A DNA stretch of 64,000 nucleotides from Campylobacter sp. RM16189 (GTDB lineage: Bacteria; Campylobacterota; Campylobacteria; Campylobacterales; Campylobacteraceae). The stretch is taken from NCBI RefSeq assembly GCF_012978815.1, contig NZ_LIWR01000044.1:124001-188000 (forward strand), given 5' to 3'. The notes under the pieces are model-generated. The model was not told where the DNA came from, searched no databases, and saw only the letters and a program-made list of their open reading frames with translations. How positions within the stretch are numbered: position 1 is the stretch's first letter; each line of letters begins with the position of its first letter. Below, in pieces: positions 16,077-24,719 of the stretch. The position numbers were made by a program, and so were the translations under genes.

Positions 16077-17000
16077 TCACTCCATAAACTCATCGAAAAA
16101 GTCCTTATCAACTTCGCAAATTTCGATATTTTGCCTGACCTCAACGCCCACCTTATACTTTATCATCAATTCAGCAAGTCGCTCGCCGTCAATGAGAGCT
16201 ATAGAGTGATCCTGCAAGTTTTTCGCATAATGCTCGGCATCTTTAGTAAATTTTGAAGTAGTGATGAAAACGCCCTTTTTCGTCTGCTTATCTAAAATAG
16301 CTCCTGCAAATTTATTAAGCTCAGGGCGAGTGATGCTTCCTTGCCAGCGCTTGGCCTGAATATAAATTTTAGAAATTCCAAGCTCGTCTTCGTTTATTAT
16401 CCCATCTATACCGCCATCGGCTCCATCTTTTGTGAGTGTGCCTTCGCCGTAACCCATCTTAACCAAAAGATTTTTTACCAAGTCTTCAAAGAATTTGGGA
16501 CTTTTAGCGTTTATCTCATCTAAAATTTGAGCCCTTAGAAGTTCTTTAAGAGCGATATCGGCACTATTTATAGCTTCTATCGGAGTTATATCTTTTGAAT
16601 TTTGTTCGTTTGTGGATAACGGCTTATTATGTTTACTACTTTTGGTTTTGTTATAAACCTCGTCATACCAAGAGCTAAATTTAGCCTCAGAGTTCTTATC
16701 GGAGCAAATTTTTACACCAAATTCTGTTATCTTAAAAGTTCCTCGTCCTATCTTACTGGCAGGTCTTTTATTTTTTGGCAAATTCATAACCTCTTGTATA
16801 GAGGCAAGATAGCTTAACGCCCAACTAGCCCTGCTTACGTATAAAAGCACTTTGCCGCTTGGTATTTTAAGCTCCTTTTCATCATCGCTAAGTTTAAAAT
16901 ATTTCGCCACGAATTCATAAATTTCTTTTCTATCCGCTTCGCTTTTAGCGCTAAGAAATCTAAGTATCGGCAGCATCATCTCTTTATGACTTGGCACCAT
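16077..17000 (-). CDS. Mrr-type restriction endonuclease
   Basis: 307 residues. N-terminal winged-helix Mrr_N region (about 1-100, with the ELKIPSGKVLLYVSRASWAL part) and C-terminal Mrr catalytic domain (about 165-290). The PD-(D/E)XK core is visible as GGIDGIINEDELGISKIYIQAKRW, i.e. D...(E)-x-K with Q-A-K, followed by VFITTSKFTKDAEHYA. Mrr enzymes cut DNA with foreign methylation. No methyltransferase accompanies it, as expected for a type IV system. It lies between otherwise conserved genes. Confidence 0.9.
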   Translation of the reverse strand: MVPSHKEMMLPILRFLSAKSEADRKEIYEFVAKYFKLSDDEKELKIPSGKVLLYVSRASWALSYLASIQEVMNLPKNKRPASKIGRGTFKITEFGVKICSDKNSEAKFSSWYDEVYNKTKSSKHNKPLSTNEQNSKDITPIEAINSADIALKELLRAQILDEINAKSPKFFEDLVKNLLVKMGYGEGTLTKDGADGGIDGIINEDELGISKIYIQAKRWQGSITRPELNKFAGAILDKQTKKGVFITTSKFTKDAEHYAKNLQDHSIALIDGERLAELMIKYKVGVEVRQNIEICEVDKDFFDEFME

Positions 17001-17012
17001 ATAAATTCTCCT

Positions 17013-17999
17013 TTACGTTATAAACCACTCCTGAGCGGGGCTTTTATCCTCAAATGGCTTTGTAATGATAGTTCTTTCGCCGACTTTAGCGCTATACTCG
17101 CGCTCTTTATCCGCTCTTGTATAAGCAAGAGCTAAACGCACGGCAAATTTAAGATCCTCCTCATCGGCATCTAAATTTATAAGACTAACCGCGCCCACAA
17201 CGCTATCGTCAAACTCTATTTGAGCAAATTTTGGATTTTCAAGTGCGAGCAGCTTTTCATTATCGCTTTCATCACGCCCGATAACCATCTTTGAGCCGTT
17301 TTTAAGCCTCAAATGCCGCCCTATCCTAAGAAGCTGCATATCTTTTAAGCTCATATCTTTATCAAATTTTAAAAAGTCTTTTATCTTGTTTGCAAAGCCT
17401 TCAACCGTGAGCAAGCACCCACCCGCAGGGCTTTCAAAATCCACAAAACCAAATTTCTTAGCAAGCGCTATCTGAGGCTTTCTATCTCTTCCGCTAAGTC
17501 CAAGCAGGCGCTCTCTATCCACCCAGCCTTCGCGCTCAGGCTTGGTTGGTTTCATAAGAAGTGCCGACATCGGACGCAAGATAAGATCGTCTTCATCTTT
17601 AGCTAAAGTCTTTACATGCACCATAGCATCGCGCCTTTGGCTCATCGGGCGCTGCCCAAGAACCTCGCCCGTAGCGATAAAGCTCGCGCCCTCATCCTCC
17701 ATCATACTAAGAGCCGTCTTAAACATATACGCGTGACAATCGATACAGGGGTTAAAATGCTTGCCGTACCCAAATTTCGGGTTAAAAAGCACATTTTGCA
17801 AATATTCGCTTCTGATATCGACTATCTTTAACTCCGCTCCCGCCATCGCCGCACGTTTTTTAAGCACCTCAAATTTACTCTCGCCCGCGCCAAATCCTAT
17901 ATCAATATGAATAGCAAGCACATCTACGCCTTGCTCCTTTAAAAGCCTGATAGCAAGCATACTATCAAGCCCACCGCTAAATAAAACTAACGCTTTCAC
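17013..17999 (-). CDS. PP-loop ATPase of the tRNA-thiolation type (MnmA/ThiI-like)
   Basis: 328 residues. N-terminal PP-loop LFSGGLDSMLAIRLL, conserved cysteines in NPCIDCHAYMF (about 84-94) and SPAGGCLLTVEGF (about 212), and LLRIGRHLRL in the C-terminal half. This architecture is common in epsilonproteobacteria and is often annotated as a thiouridylase or argininosuccinate-synthase-like protein. I infer tRNA sulfuration or a related adenylation; the substrate is not certain. It overlaps dnaG by four bases (ATGA), so the two are coupled. Confidence 0.75.
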   Translation of the reverse strand: MKALVLFSGGLDSMLAIRLLKEQGVDVLAIHIDIGFGAGESKFEVLKKRAAMAGAELKIVDIRSEYLQNVLFNPKFGYGKHFNPCIDCHAYMFKTALSMMEDEGASFIATGEVLGQRPMSQRRDAMVHVKTLAKDEDDLILRPMSALLMKPTKPEREGWVDRERLLGLSGRDRKPQIALAKKFGFVDFESPAGGCLLTVEGFANKIKDFLKFDKDMSLKDMQLLRIGRHLRLKNGSKMVIGRDESDNEKLLALENPKFAQIEFDDSVVGAVSLINLDADEEDLKFAVRLALAYTRADKEREYSAKVGERTIITKPFEDKSPAQEWFIT

Positions 18000-19681
18000 T
18001 TTTTAAATTTTTCCTCCAAATCTTCTAATACTTTTCTTATTTTTTTTAAAGTGATCTCTTTCTTTTCATAAGGTATATTTGAAGCCAAACAATTAGCCCG
18101 CATATCTTTGTAATAATCAATTTTAAGCCTATAAATAGCTTTTAGTACTGTCGCTTCATCTTGTAAAACATCAACATTAAATAGCAAAATTTCGCGTAAA
18201 ATAGACTCATCCTCATCCGATCTTCGCAATACCGCATCAAATATATCACCGTATCTCAAAAAATACTCTCGTCTTACTAAATCTAAAACCATATCGCTTA
18301 AATTATGATTTTCTAAAATTGTCTTAATAAGCTGAATTTCTACGCTTGAACAAAGCGGAATTTTCATGCCGTTTGCTTGATATGCAGTTTGATATTCCTG
18401 CTGAGAAACGAAATCTTGAGAGTTAAAATTTTGTCTTGTAACGCCACTTAAACGAAAGGAATTTATATCTATCTTAAGCAAATTTGCCACAAGCGGCGCA
18501 TAAGAATTTGCGATTATCGGCTTTAAACTCATCGTAAATTCACGTACCTCTTCAAGAGCCTTTTGCTTTTGTATCGGGCGGGTTAGGTCAAATTTAGCTA
18601 TCAAATTTCTTATATAAAACTCGCCTATCTCAACTCCGCTTTCAAACATATCGCCAAGCTCTTTTATCTTGCCTGCCACGACCATATCGGCAGGATCGGC
18701 TCCGCCTTCAAGGATAACGACACTTCCGTCTATCTCGTTTTGCGCAAGCAAGTGAGCGGATTTAACAGCCGCGTTTATGCCCGCACTATCACCGTCAAAG
18801 CAAAGCACCACGCTTAGCTCGCCTCGTTTTAAAAGCGGCAAGTGCTTTTGCGTAAGAGCCGTTCCAAGCACTGCTACGGCGTTGGTAAATCCCGCATGAT
18901 GAAGCATAATCACGTCAAGATAGCCCTCGGTGATGATGATTTGATTTTTGGCGTGGATATCGCGTTTTGCCAAGTGATAGCCGTAAAAAAGCGTTGATTT
19001 ATCAAAAATTTCACTCTGAGGCGAATTTACGTATTTGGCCTGATGTCCCGAAAGTGTGCGTCCTCCAAAGCCAACAAGCTTGCCCGTGTGTGTATAGATC
19101 GGAAAGGTGATACGCTGAATGAAACTTGCGTAAATTCCGCTTTCATTTTGCTTGACGATGCCTGATTCAAGCGCTTCGTTTGGCAAAATTTGCTCGTTTT
19201 CAAGCAGTCTTATCGTCTGAATGCTATCAGGCGCAAAACCAAGTTCAAATTTCTCACAAAGCGCATCCGTAACACCCCGCGAGTATAGATACTCTATCGC
19301 CGCAGGAGTCTTATAAAGCAAACTGCGATAGTAGGCGTTTGCTTTTTCAAGGACATGTTTGTTTTCTTTCACATTTTCACGCTCGTTTTTTACGTAATTA
19401 AGCGTGAAATTTGAAAGCATTGCGATCTTTTCGATAGCTTCCGGATATGTAAGCTTTTCGTAATCCATCACGAATTTTATGACGTCTCCGCCCGCCTTGC
19501 ATGAAAAGCAGTGAAATATCCCGCGGCTTGGACTCACGCTCATGCTCGGGTTTTTATCGTCGTGAAACGGACATACGCAGACGTAGTTTGAGCCTGATTT
19601 CTTAAGCGGGATATAGTGCCCTACGATGTCGATTATATCGGCTTGTTCTTTGAGTTTTTCAATGGATTTTGGGTCTATCAT
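17996..19681 (-). CDS. dnaG: DNA primase
   Basis: 561 residues. N-terminal CHC2 zinc ribbon CPFHDDKNPSMSVSPSRG...FHCFSCKAGGD (about 39-66); core with YSRGVTDALCEKFELGF; Toprim motifs IITEGYLDVIMLHHAGF and VVLCFDGDSAG; helical C-terminal part that would bind the replicative helicase. Makes RNA primers for replication. It is divergent from the TPR gene with 48 bases between, a conserved Campylobacter arrangement. Confidence 0.97.
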   Translation of the reverse strand: MIDPKSIEKLKEQADIIDIVGHYIPLKKSGSNYVCVCPFHDDKNPSMSVSPSRGIFHCFSCKAGGDVIKFVMDYEKLTYPEAIEKIAMLSNFTLNYVKNERENVKENKHVLEKANAYYRSLLYKTPAAIEYLYSRGVTDALCEKFELGFAPDSIQTIRLLENEQILPNEALESGIVKQNESGIYASFIQRITFPIYTHTGKLVGFGGRTLSGHQAKYVNSPQSEIFDKSTLFYGYHLAKRDIHAKNQIIITEGYLDVIMLHHAGFTNAVAVLGTALTQKHLPLLKRGELSVVLCFDGDSAGINAAVKSAHLLAQNEIDGSVVILEGGADPADMVVAGKIKELGDMFESGVEIGEFYIRNLIAKFDLTRPIQKQKALEEVREFTMSLKPIIANSYAPLVANLLKIDINSFRLSGVTRQNFNSQDFVSQQEYQTAYQANGMKIPLCSSVEIQLIKTILENHNLSDMVLDLVRREYFLRYGDIFDAVLRRSDEDESILREILLFNVDVLQDEATVLKAIYRLKIDYYKDMRANCLASNIPYEKKEITLKKIRKVLEDLEEKFKK

Positions 19682-19729
19682 AAGCGAGATTATACAATCA
19701 CTTTGCTATAATGGGCTTAAAATTTAGCG

Positions 19730-20767
19730 TTGGAATTTACATTGGATATATTTTTTATAGAGTTTAGAGATCCGATTTTCGGGCTTGTCGTGTTTGTTTC
19801 GCTTGTCCTTATGATAGCCGTCTTAAGCTACATCTGGGGTGTTTTTAGAAACAAAGACGAAAAGCAGGAGCTGGAGAAATTTTTAAAGAAATTTGACAAA
19901 ACCGAAGGGCTTAGCAGCGAGCATAAAGATATGCTTGTCAAATTTGACGTAGATAGCGCCTCTCTTTGTTTTCTAGCAAACACGTTTGCAAAGAGCGGTT
20001 ACTTCGAAAAGGCGATAAACATCTACTCGATCGCACTTAGCAAAGCAAAGAGCAAAAGCGAAAAAGAGCCTATTTTTACGGATTTGGGGCAGGTCTTTTT
20101 CAAAGCGGGTTTTTTGCAAAAGGCTAGAGATATATTTTTAGAAGCGTTAAAGCTATCTCCGCGCAACCAAACCGCACTTAAATTCCTAACAGTCGTTTAT
20201 GAAAAACTAAAAGAGTATGATGAAGCGCTAAACGCTCTTGATGCGCTTGAAGAGCTTGGGCTTGACGTCAAATCCCAAAAAGCCTATATCGATATCATGA
20301 AAATTTTGATAGATAAGCAGATGAGTCTGGAAGAAAAAACCGATAAAATTTTAAAGCTTAAAGACAAATTTACTCTTGCCAATCGCATGGCGCTTGAAAA
20401 CTGGCTGCAAAAAGGAGCGGATATCGTAAATTTCCCTGATTTTCCGCCATTAAAAGACGTTTTTGATATCATCTACAGACAAGAGCGGGCGGTAAATTTA
20501 AGCGATGAAGAGTATAAATCGCTATTTTACGCTAAAAATTTAAGCGACGAGCCGGCAAAAGAGCTTGGATTTGAGCTTGAAGTGATGACGAATTTAAAAA
20601 AAGCGGGCTTTAACAAAGCCGATCTTAGCTTTAATTACATCTGTAAAAATTGCAAAAACTCATTTCCACTTCATTTTTACCGCTGTCCGATCTGTCACGA
20701 GCTAGGAAGCGCTCAAATTTTGCCTCATATCACGGAAAAATCCAATGAAAACAGTATGCCTTTTTAG
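19730..20767 (+). CDS. Membrane-anchored TPR protein with C-terminal zinc ribbon (LapB/YciM-like)
   Basis: 345 residues from TTG 19730 (a second TTG is at 19742; the ribosome site is weak). One N-terminal membrane helix (PIFGLVVFVSLVLMIAVLSYI, about 14-34), then TPR repeats (about 70-200: YFEKAINIYSIALSKA, FLQKARDIFLEALKLSP, YDEALNALDALEELG), and a rubredoxin-like zinc ribbon CKNCKNSF...YRCPICHE at about 304-328. This is the order found in LapB, which controls LPS synthesis in enterobacteria. The role here is inferred. It overlaps rnhA by 23 bases. Confidence 0.7.
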   Translation: MEFTLDIFFIEFRDPIFGLVVFVSLVLMIAVLSYIWGVFRNKDEKQELEKFLKKFDKTEGLSSEHKDMLVKFDVDSASLCFLANTFAKSGYFEKAINIYSIALSKAKSKSEKEPIFTDLGQVFFKAGFLQKARDIFLEALKLSPRNQTALKFLTVVYEKLKEYDEALNALDALEELGLDVKSQKAYIDIMKILIDKQMSLEEKTDKILKLKDKFTLANRMALENWLQKGADIVNFPDFPPLKDVFDIIYRQERAVNLSDEEYKSLFYAKNLSDEPAKELGFELEVMTNLKKAGFNKADLSFNYICKNCKNSFPLHFYRCPICHELGSAQILPHITEKSNENSMPF

Positions 20768-21179
20768 CGACGGCTCATGCCTTAATAACCCGGGCGCAGG
20801 CGGTTGGGCATATATCCTAGAATACGGCAAATACACAAAAGAAGCAAGCGGAGCCGAAGCCATGACAACCAACAATCAAATGGAGCTTAGGGCTGTTATC
20901 GAAGGGCTAAAAGCTCTAAAAGAGCCTTGCGTCGTTAAGCTTTACACCGATAGCTCATACGTGGCAAACGCGATAAACGAGTGGCTTGAGGGCTGGGTAA
21001 AAAAGGCATTTAAAAATGTAAAAAACGTCCCGATGTGGCAGGAGTTTTTAGAAATTTCAAAACCTCACGACATCCGCGCCACATGGGTTAAGGCTCACAA
21101 CGGACATCCGCAAAATGAGCGTTGTGACACGCTAGCAAGACAGGCGGCAACTAAGATAAAAGATGAAGGCAACCTATAA
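20745..21179 (+). CDS. rnhA: Ribonuclease HI
   Basis: 144 residues. It degrades RNA in RNA-DNA hybrids. Active-site acidic residues are seen in LFSDGSCLNNPGAGGW, MELRAVIEGL and LYTDSSYVANAI, and the last catalytic Asp in ERCDTLARQAA; the basic WVKKAFKNVKN handle is also present. Located in a tight rnhA-rnc-aroC series. Confidence 0.95.
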   Translation: MKTVCLFSDGSCLNNPGAGGWAYILEYGKYTKEASGAEAMTTNNQMELRAVIEGLKALKEPCVVKLYTDSSYVANAINEWLEGWVKKAFKNVKNVPMWQEFLEISKPHDIRATWVKAHNGHPQNERCDTLARQAATKIKDEGNL

Positions 21180-21181
21180 AA

Positions 21182-21859
21182 ATGCAAAATTTAAAAGCAC
21201 TCGAAGAAAAGCTGGGATACAAATTTAAAGAGATAAATAACCTAAAAAACGCGCTTACGCACAAAAGCTGTAAAAAAGGCAAAAACAACGAACGGCTTGA
21301 ATTTTTAGGCGATGCAGTGATGGATCTGGTGATAGCTGATTACTTATTTCGCAAATTTAAAAACACTGACGAAGGCGATATGAGCAAGCTTCGCGCCGCA
21401 CTTGTCAATGAAAAAAGCTTTGCAAATTTGGCAAGCTATCTGAATTTAGGCGAGCATATATTTATATCCGCAGCCGAAGAAAACAACGGCGGACGCGAGA
21501 AAATTTCTATACTATCAGACGCTTTTGAGGCGGTTATGGGCGCTATTTACATAGAAAGCGGCTTTGAGGAGGTTAATAGCGTAGCCATAAGGCTCTTTGA
21601 GATATGCTATCCTGATATCGATCTTAAAAATTTGACCAAGGATTATAAAACGACTTTGCAAGAAATCACTCAAGCCAAGCTTGGCGTAACACCCGAATAC
21701 AAGCTCGTGCGCTCATTTGGCCCCGATCACAAGAAGGAGTTTGAGATCGCGCTTTTGCTAAAAGATGTCGAAGTCTCGCGAGCGATCGGCAAAAGCAAAA
21801 AAGAAGCCCAGCAGCTTGCGGCAAAAACTGCGATAGAAAAGATCAAGGAAAACTCATGA
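21182..21859 (+). CDS. rnc: Ribonuclease III
   Basis: 225 residues. Cleaves double-stranded RNA in rRNA and mRNA processing. Catalytic signature ERLEFLGDAVMDLVIADYLF at about 37-56, second acidic site in DAFEAVMGAIYIESGF, then a double-stranded RNA-binding domain at about 155-222 (YKTTLQEITQAKLGVTPEY, SKKEAQQLAAKTAIEKI). It begins two bases after rnhA and overlaps aroC by four bases. Confidence 0.97.
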   Translation: MQNLKALEEKLGYKFKEINNLKNALTHKSCKKGKNNERLEFLGDAVMDLVIADYLFRKFKNTDEGDMSKLRAALVNEKSFANLASYLNLGEHIFISAAEENNGGREKISILSDAFEAVMGAIYIESGFEEVNSVAIRLFEICYPDIDLKNLTKDYKTTLQEITQAKLGVTPEYKLVRSFGPDHKKEFEIALLLKDVEVSRAIGKSKKEAQQLAAKTAIEKIKENS

Positions 21860-22923
21860 ATTCATTCGGACGAAAGCTTATCTTAACAACCTTCGGAGAG
21901 AGTCACGGAGTGGCTATCGGCGGGGTTCTTGACGGATTTCCTGCGGGAGTTAGGATAGACGAGGAGTTCTTGCAAAGCGAACTTGACAAGCGCAAACCTG
22001 GTCAATCAAAATTTGCTACCGCAAGGCGCGAGGGCGATAATATAGAGATACTAAGCGGAGTTTTTGAAGGCGTTAGCACCGGCACGCCGATAGGATTTGT
22101 GATCTACAACGAAAATCAAAAATCAAAAGATTATGAGAATTTGCGTGAAATTTTTCGTCCGGGACATGCTGATTATACATACTTTAAAAAATACGCAACT
22201 CGCGACCACAGAGGCGGCGGACGAAGCTCTGCAAGAGAAACTACCGTGCGAGTGGCGGGTGGGGCGTTTGCTCAAATTTTATTAAATGAATTTAGTGTGA
22301 AAGTAGAGAGCGGCGTAAGCGGAGTAGGAACCGTAAAAGCGCAAAAATTTGACTTTGAAGCAGCAGGGAATTCTGAAATTTTCGCACTTGACAAAGAAAA
22401 TTTGATGATGGATGAGATTTTAAAAGCTAAGCAAGCTCACGACAGCGTGGGGGCTAGTGTCGTAACGAGAATTTTAAACACTCCTGCCGGACTTGGCGAA
22501 GGGTTATATGACAAGCTTGATGCAAGACTTGCCGCTGCGATGATGGGTATAAACGGAGTAAAAGCCGTAGAAATCGGTGAGGGCGTAAAAGCAAGCGCAA
22601 TGCTAGGAAGCGAGAATAACGACTGCATGAATGAAGCGGGCTTTCTCTCAAATCACGCAGGCGGAATACTTGGAGGCATGAGTACGGGGGCTGAAATTTT
22701 AATAACTACGCATTTTAAGCCGACTCCTTCGATATTTCTGGCTCAACAAACACAAAATATCCACGGCGAAAATGCGATCTGCGAGCTTCGTGGCAGACAC
22801 GATCCGTGTATCGGTATCCGTGGAAGTGTCGTTGCAACTGCGATGGCAAGGCTTGTGATAGCTGATTTTATGCTTTTAAATTTGAGTGCAAATTTAGAGA
22901 ATTTAAAGAAATTATACGGCTAG
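21856..22923 (+). CDS. aroC: Chorismate synthase
   Basis: 355 residues. FMN-dependent last step of the shikimate pathway. It starts MNSFGRKLILTTFGESHGVAIGG; GHADYTYFKKY, YATRDHRGGGRSSARET and FLSNHAGGILGGMSTG signatures are present. ATGA overlap with rnc indicates coupling. It converges on the DUF4209 gene. Confidence 0.97.
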   Translation: MNSFGRKLILTTFGESHGVAIGGVLDGFPAGVRIDEEFLQSELDKRKPGQSKFATARREGDNIEILSGVFEGVSTGTPIGFVIYNENQKSKDYENLREIFRPGHADYTYFKKYATRDHRGGGRSSARETTVRVAGGAFAQILLNEFSVKVESGVSGVGTVKAQKFDFEAAGNSEIFALDKENLMMDEILKAKQAHDSVGASVVTRILNTPAGLGEGLYDKLDARLAAAMMGINGVKAVEIGEGVKASAMLGSENNDCMNEAGFLSNHAGGILGGMSTGAEILITTHFKPTPSIFLAQQTQNIHGENAICELRGRHDPCIGIRGSVVATAMARLVIADFMLLNLSANLENLKKLYG

Positions 22924-24683
22924 TTTTGAGTTGATTTGACTTTATTATCCAAAGCAACTCTTAAATGACTATTATTGACTACTAAGCTTAAGCATAGCCA
23001 CCATATATAAACATCAGCACAAGAAGAGACAAAACTATTGTCGTTAAGTAAGCCATGAACTATGTTATTTCTGTGATTGAAGCCAGCAGGGTTGGTTAAT
23101 AAAATTTTAAAAATCTCTATTAAATTTTTAGGGATAACATTGCAAAGCTCATTATTTTCTAGTAACGCATTAATACTTTTCTCTGTTTCAATACCATCGT
23201 CTATAATTGTGGTTTTTATATTTTCTTGTTTTAGAAGAACTCTTATTAAATTTTCTAATTGAGGTATTAAAATATGACTAGAAACTATAAATTCTCTTTC
23301 AAAACCATAAAATAATCCTTGAGACCATAATAAAATTCTATCCTTTGGAACGATTGATGAATTTGCACATATGTCATAGATAAATCGCTTGGAAATTCTA
23401 TGCTCTTCTAGTAATTTATCAAAAGCTGGAAAAATAGCTCCGTCTACAGAAACAGTAATTCCTATACCATAATACTTACAAATTTCAGCATTAAGGCATT
23501 CATATTCTTTAGATGCTTTTGCAATACTTCTCCCGTCGTCCGCAATAAATATAGAATTAAAAATACTATGTAGCGGGAATTTCCTAATAGAATCTTGGGC
23601 TAGTTTTTTGTTTACATCATACGACTGATATGGGGTAACTCTTGTAAAAGCCAAAATTGCCTCATTTAAATCTTTATTAGCCACTAAATCAATGCTTTGT
23701 TTTTGATATTCGCTTATATCTATAGGTTCTGTTTGAATAAGTTGCAGTTCATCTCTTACGCTAGAATTGCAAATAGCAATTTCTTCATAAATTTTATCTA
23801 TTCTATTACCTACATTAATTTTAGCCCTATCTTTCTTAGGTATTGTCCGAAGTTCTTCTAATGCATTTTCTAAACAAATTTTTTTAATGATACCTCCATT
23901 AGCATCTCTTGCTTCAAAACAAAAAAGATCGGATTTATCCAATGTAAGCTGTATTAATTTATCATCTGCATTTTTTATTTTCTTGCACCACTTTTTAGCT
24001 TCATCATAATACATAACTGACAATAAAAAATCTTTCGACTCTCTATATTTCGTAGCAAAGTTTTCTAATTTTTCAAAAATTTTTTCAGCATCATCACTAT
24101 CTATTTTTAAAAGAGATAGTAAGTCTGCGATATCGGCACAGCATCTTTTATCATCAACCGTGCAGTTATAAAATTTATCCAAAAGTTTTATCTTTAATTC
24201 ATCAAGATATCGCTTTTGTTTCGTATTTAAAGATAAGTTAATCGCTCTTTTATAGCAATTTAACTCAAATGGATGAAATCTAAAAGGCAATTTTATATAA
24301 GACTCTATCGCCAGAAGTAAAAATTTGACATCTCTTTTTACAAACCAAAGAACATCTGCTATCCTGGCTTTTAATCTGCAGTCATTTATATGATCTAAAA
24401 TATCTGAAAAAGTTTTTAAATCATCATCGCTAAAATCGTCTACTATAGCAGATCTTGATTTTTCAAACAAATAAAATGGAGTAAATGGCTCATTCCAACT
24501 ATCTGGTTGTAAACATAAAGAGGTAATGCTACTAAGCAAAGATAAAATTTTAGCCTTTTCTTGATTGCCGTTTTTTAGCTCCAAATCCGCAACTTCTTTA
24601 AATTTAAAACAATAATCATCAAATTCACTAACATCGTATAAAATCTTATCTATACCAAGTGAATTAAAAATTTCTATATTCAT
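22920..24683 (-). CDS. DUF4209-family protein with HEPN-like RNxxxHG motif
   Basis: About 587 residues from ATG 24683 (two in-frame TTG codons further up have no better ribosome site). The C-terminal domain contains NHRNNIVHGLLND, the RNxxxHG motif that defines DUF4209; it also fits the RX4H pattern of HEPN ribonucleases. The N-terminal 300 residues look like helical repeats (CYKRAINLSLNTKQKRYLDEL, KFLLLAIESYIKLP). Function unknown; DUF4209 proteins sit in variable regions, and an anti-phage or RNA-directed role is only a hypothesis. It is inserted as one AT-rich gene between aroC and nrdA, with base use unlike its neighbours. Confidence 0.75.
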   Translation of the reverse strand: MNIEIFNSLGIDKILYDVSEFDDYCFKFKEVADLELKNGNQEKAKILSLLSSITSLCLQPDSWNEPFTPFYLFEKSRSAIVDDFSDDDLKTFSDILDHINDCRLKARIADVLWFVKRDVKFLLLAIESYIKLPFRFHPFELNCYKRAINLSLNTKQKRYLDELKIKLLDKFYNCTVDDKRCCADIADLLSLLKIDSDDAEKIFEKLENFATKYRESKDFLLSVMYYDEAKKWCKKIKNADDKLIQLTLDKSDLFCFEARDANGGIIKKICLENALEELRTIPKKDRAKINVGNRIDKIYEEIAICNSSVRDELQLIQTEPIDISEYQKQSIDLVANKDLNEAILAFTRVTPYQSYDVNKKLAQDSIRKFPLHSIFNSIFIADDGRSIAKASKEYECLNAEICKYYGIGITVSVDGAIFPAFDKLLEEHRISKRFIYDICANSSIVPKDRILLWSQGLFYGFEREFIVSSHILIPQLENLIRVLLKQENIKTTIIDDGIETEKSINALLENNELCNVIPKNLIEIFKILLTNPAGFNHRNNIVHGLLNDNSFVSSCADVYIWWLCLSLVVNNSHLRVALDNKVKSTQN

Positions 24684-24695
24684 AAACAACAACCA

Positions 24696-24718
24696 ACAGA
24701 GACCTGAAAAGTCTCTGT
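24696..24718 (-). terminator. Terminator of nrdA
   Basis: Perfect 8-bp stem ACAGAGAC/GTCTCTGT with a CTGAAAA loop immediately after the nrdA stop; it also forms the leader region of the DUF4209 gene. Confidence 0.7.
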
Positions 24719-24719
24719 A

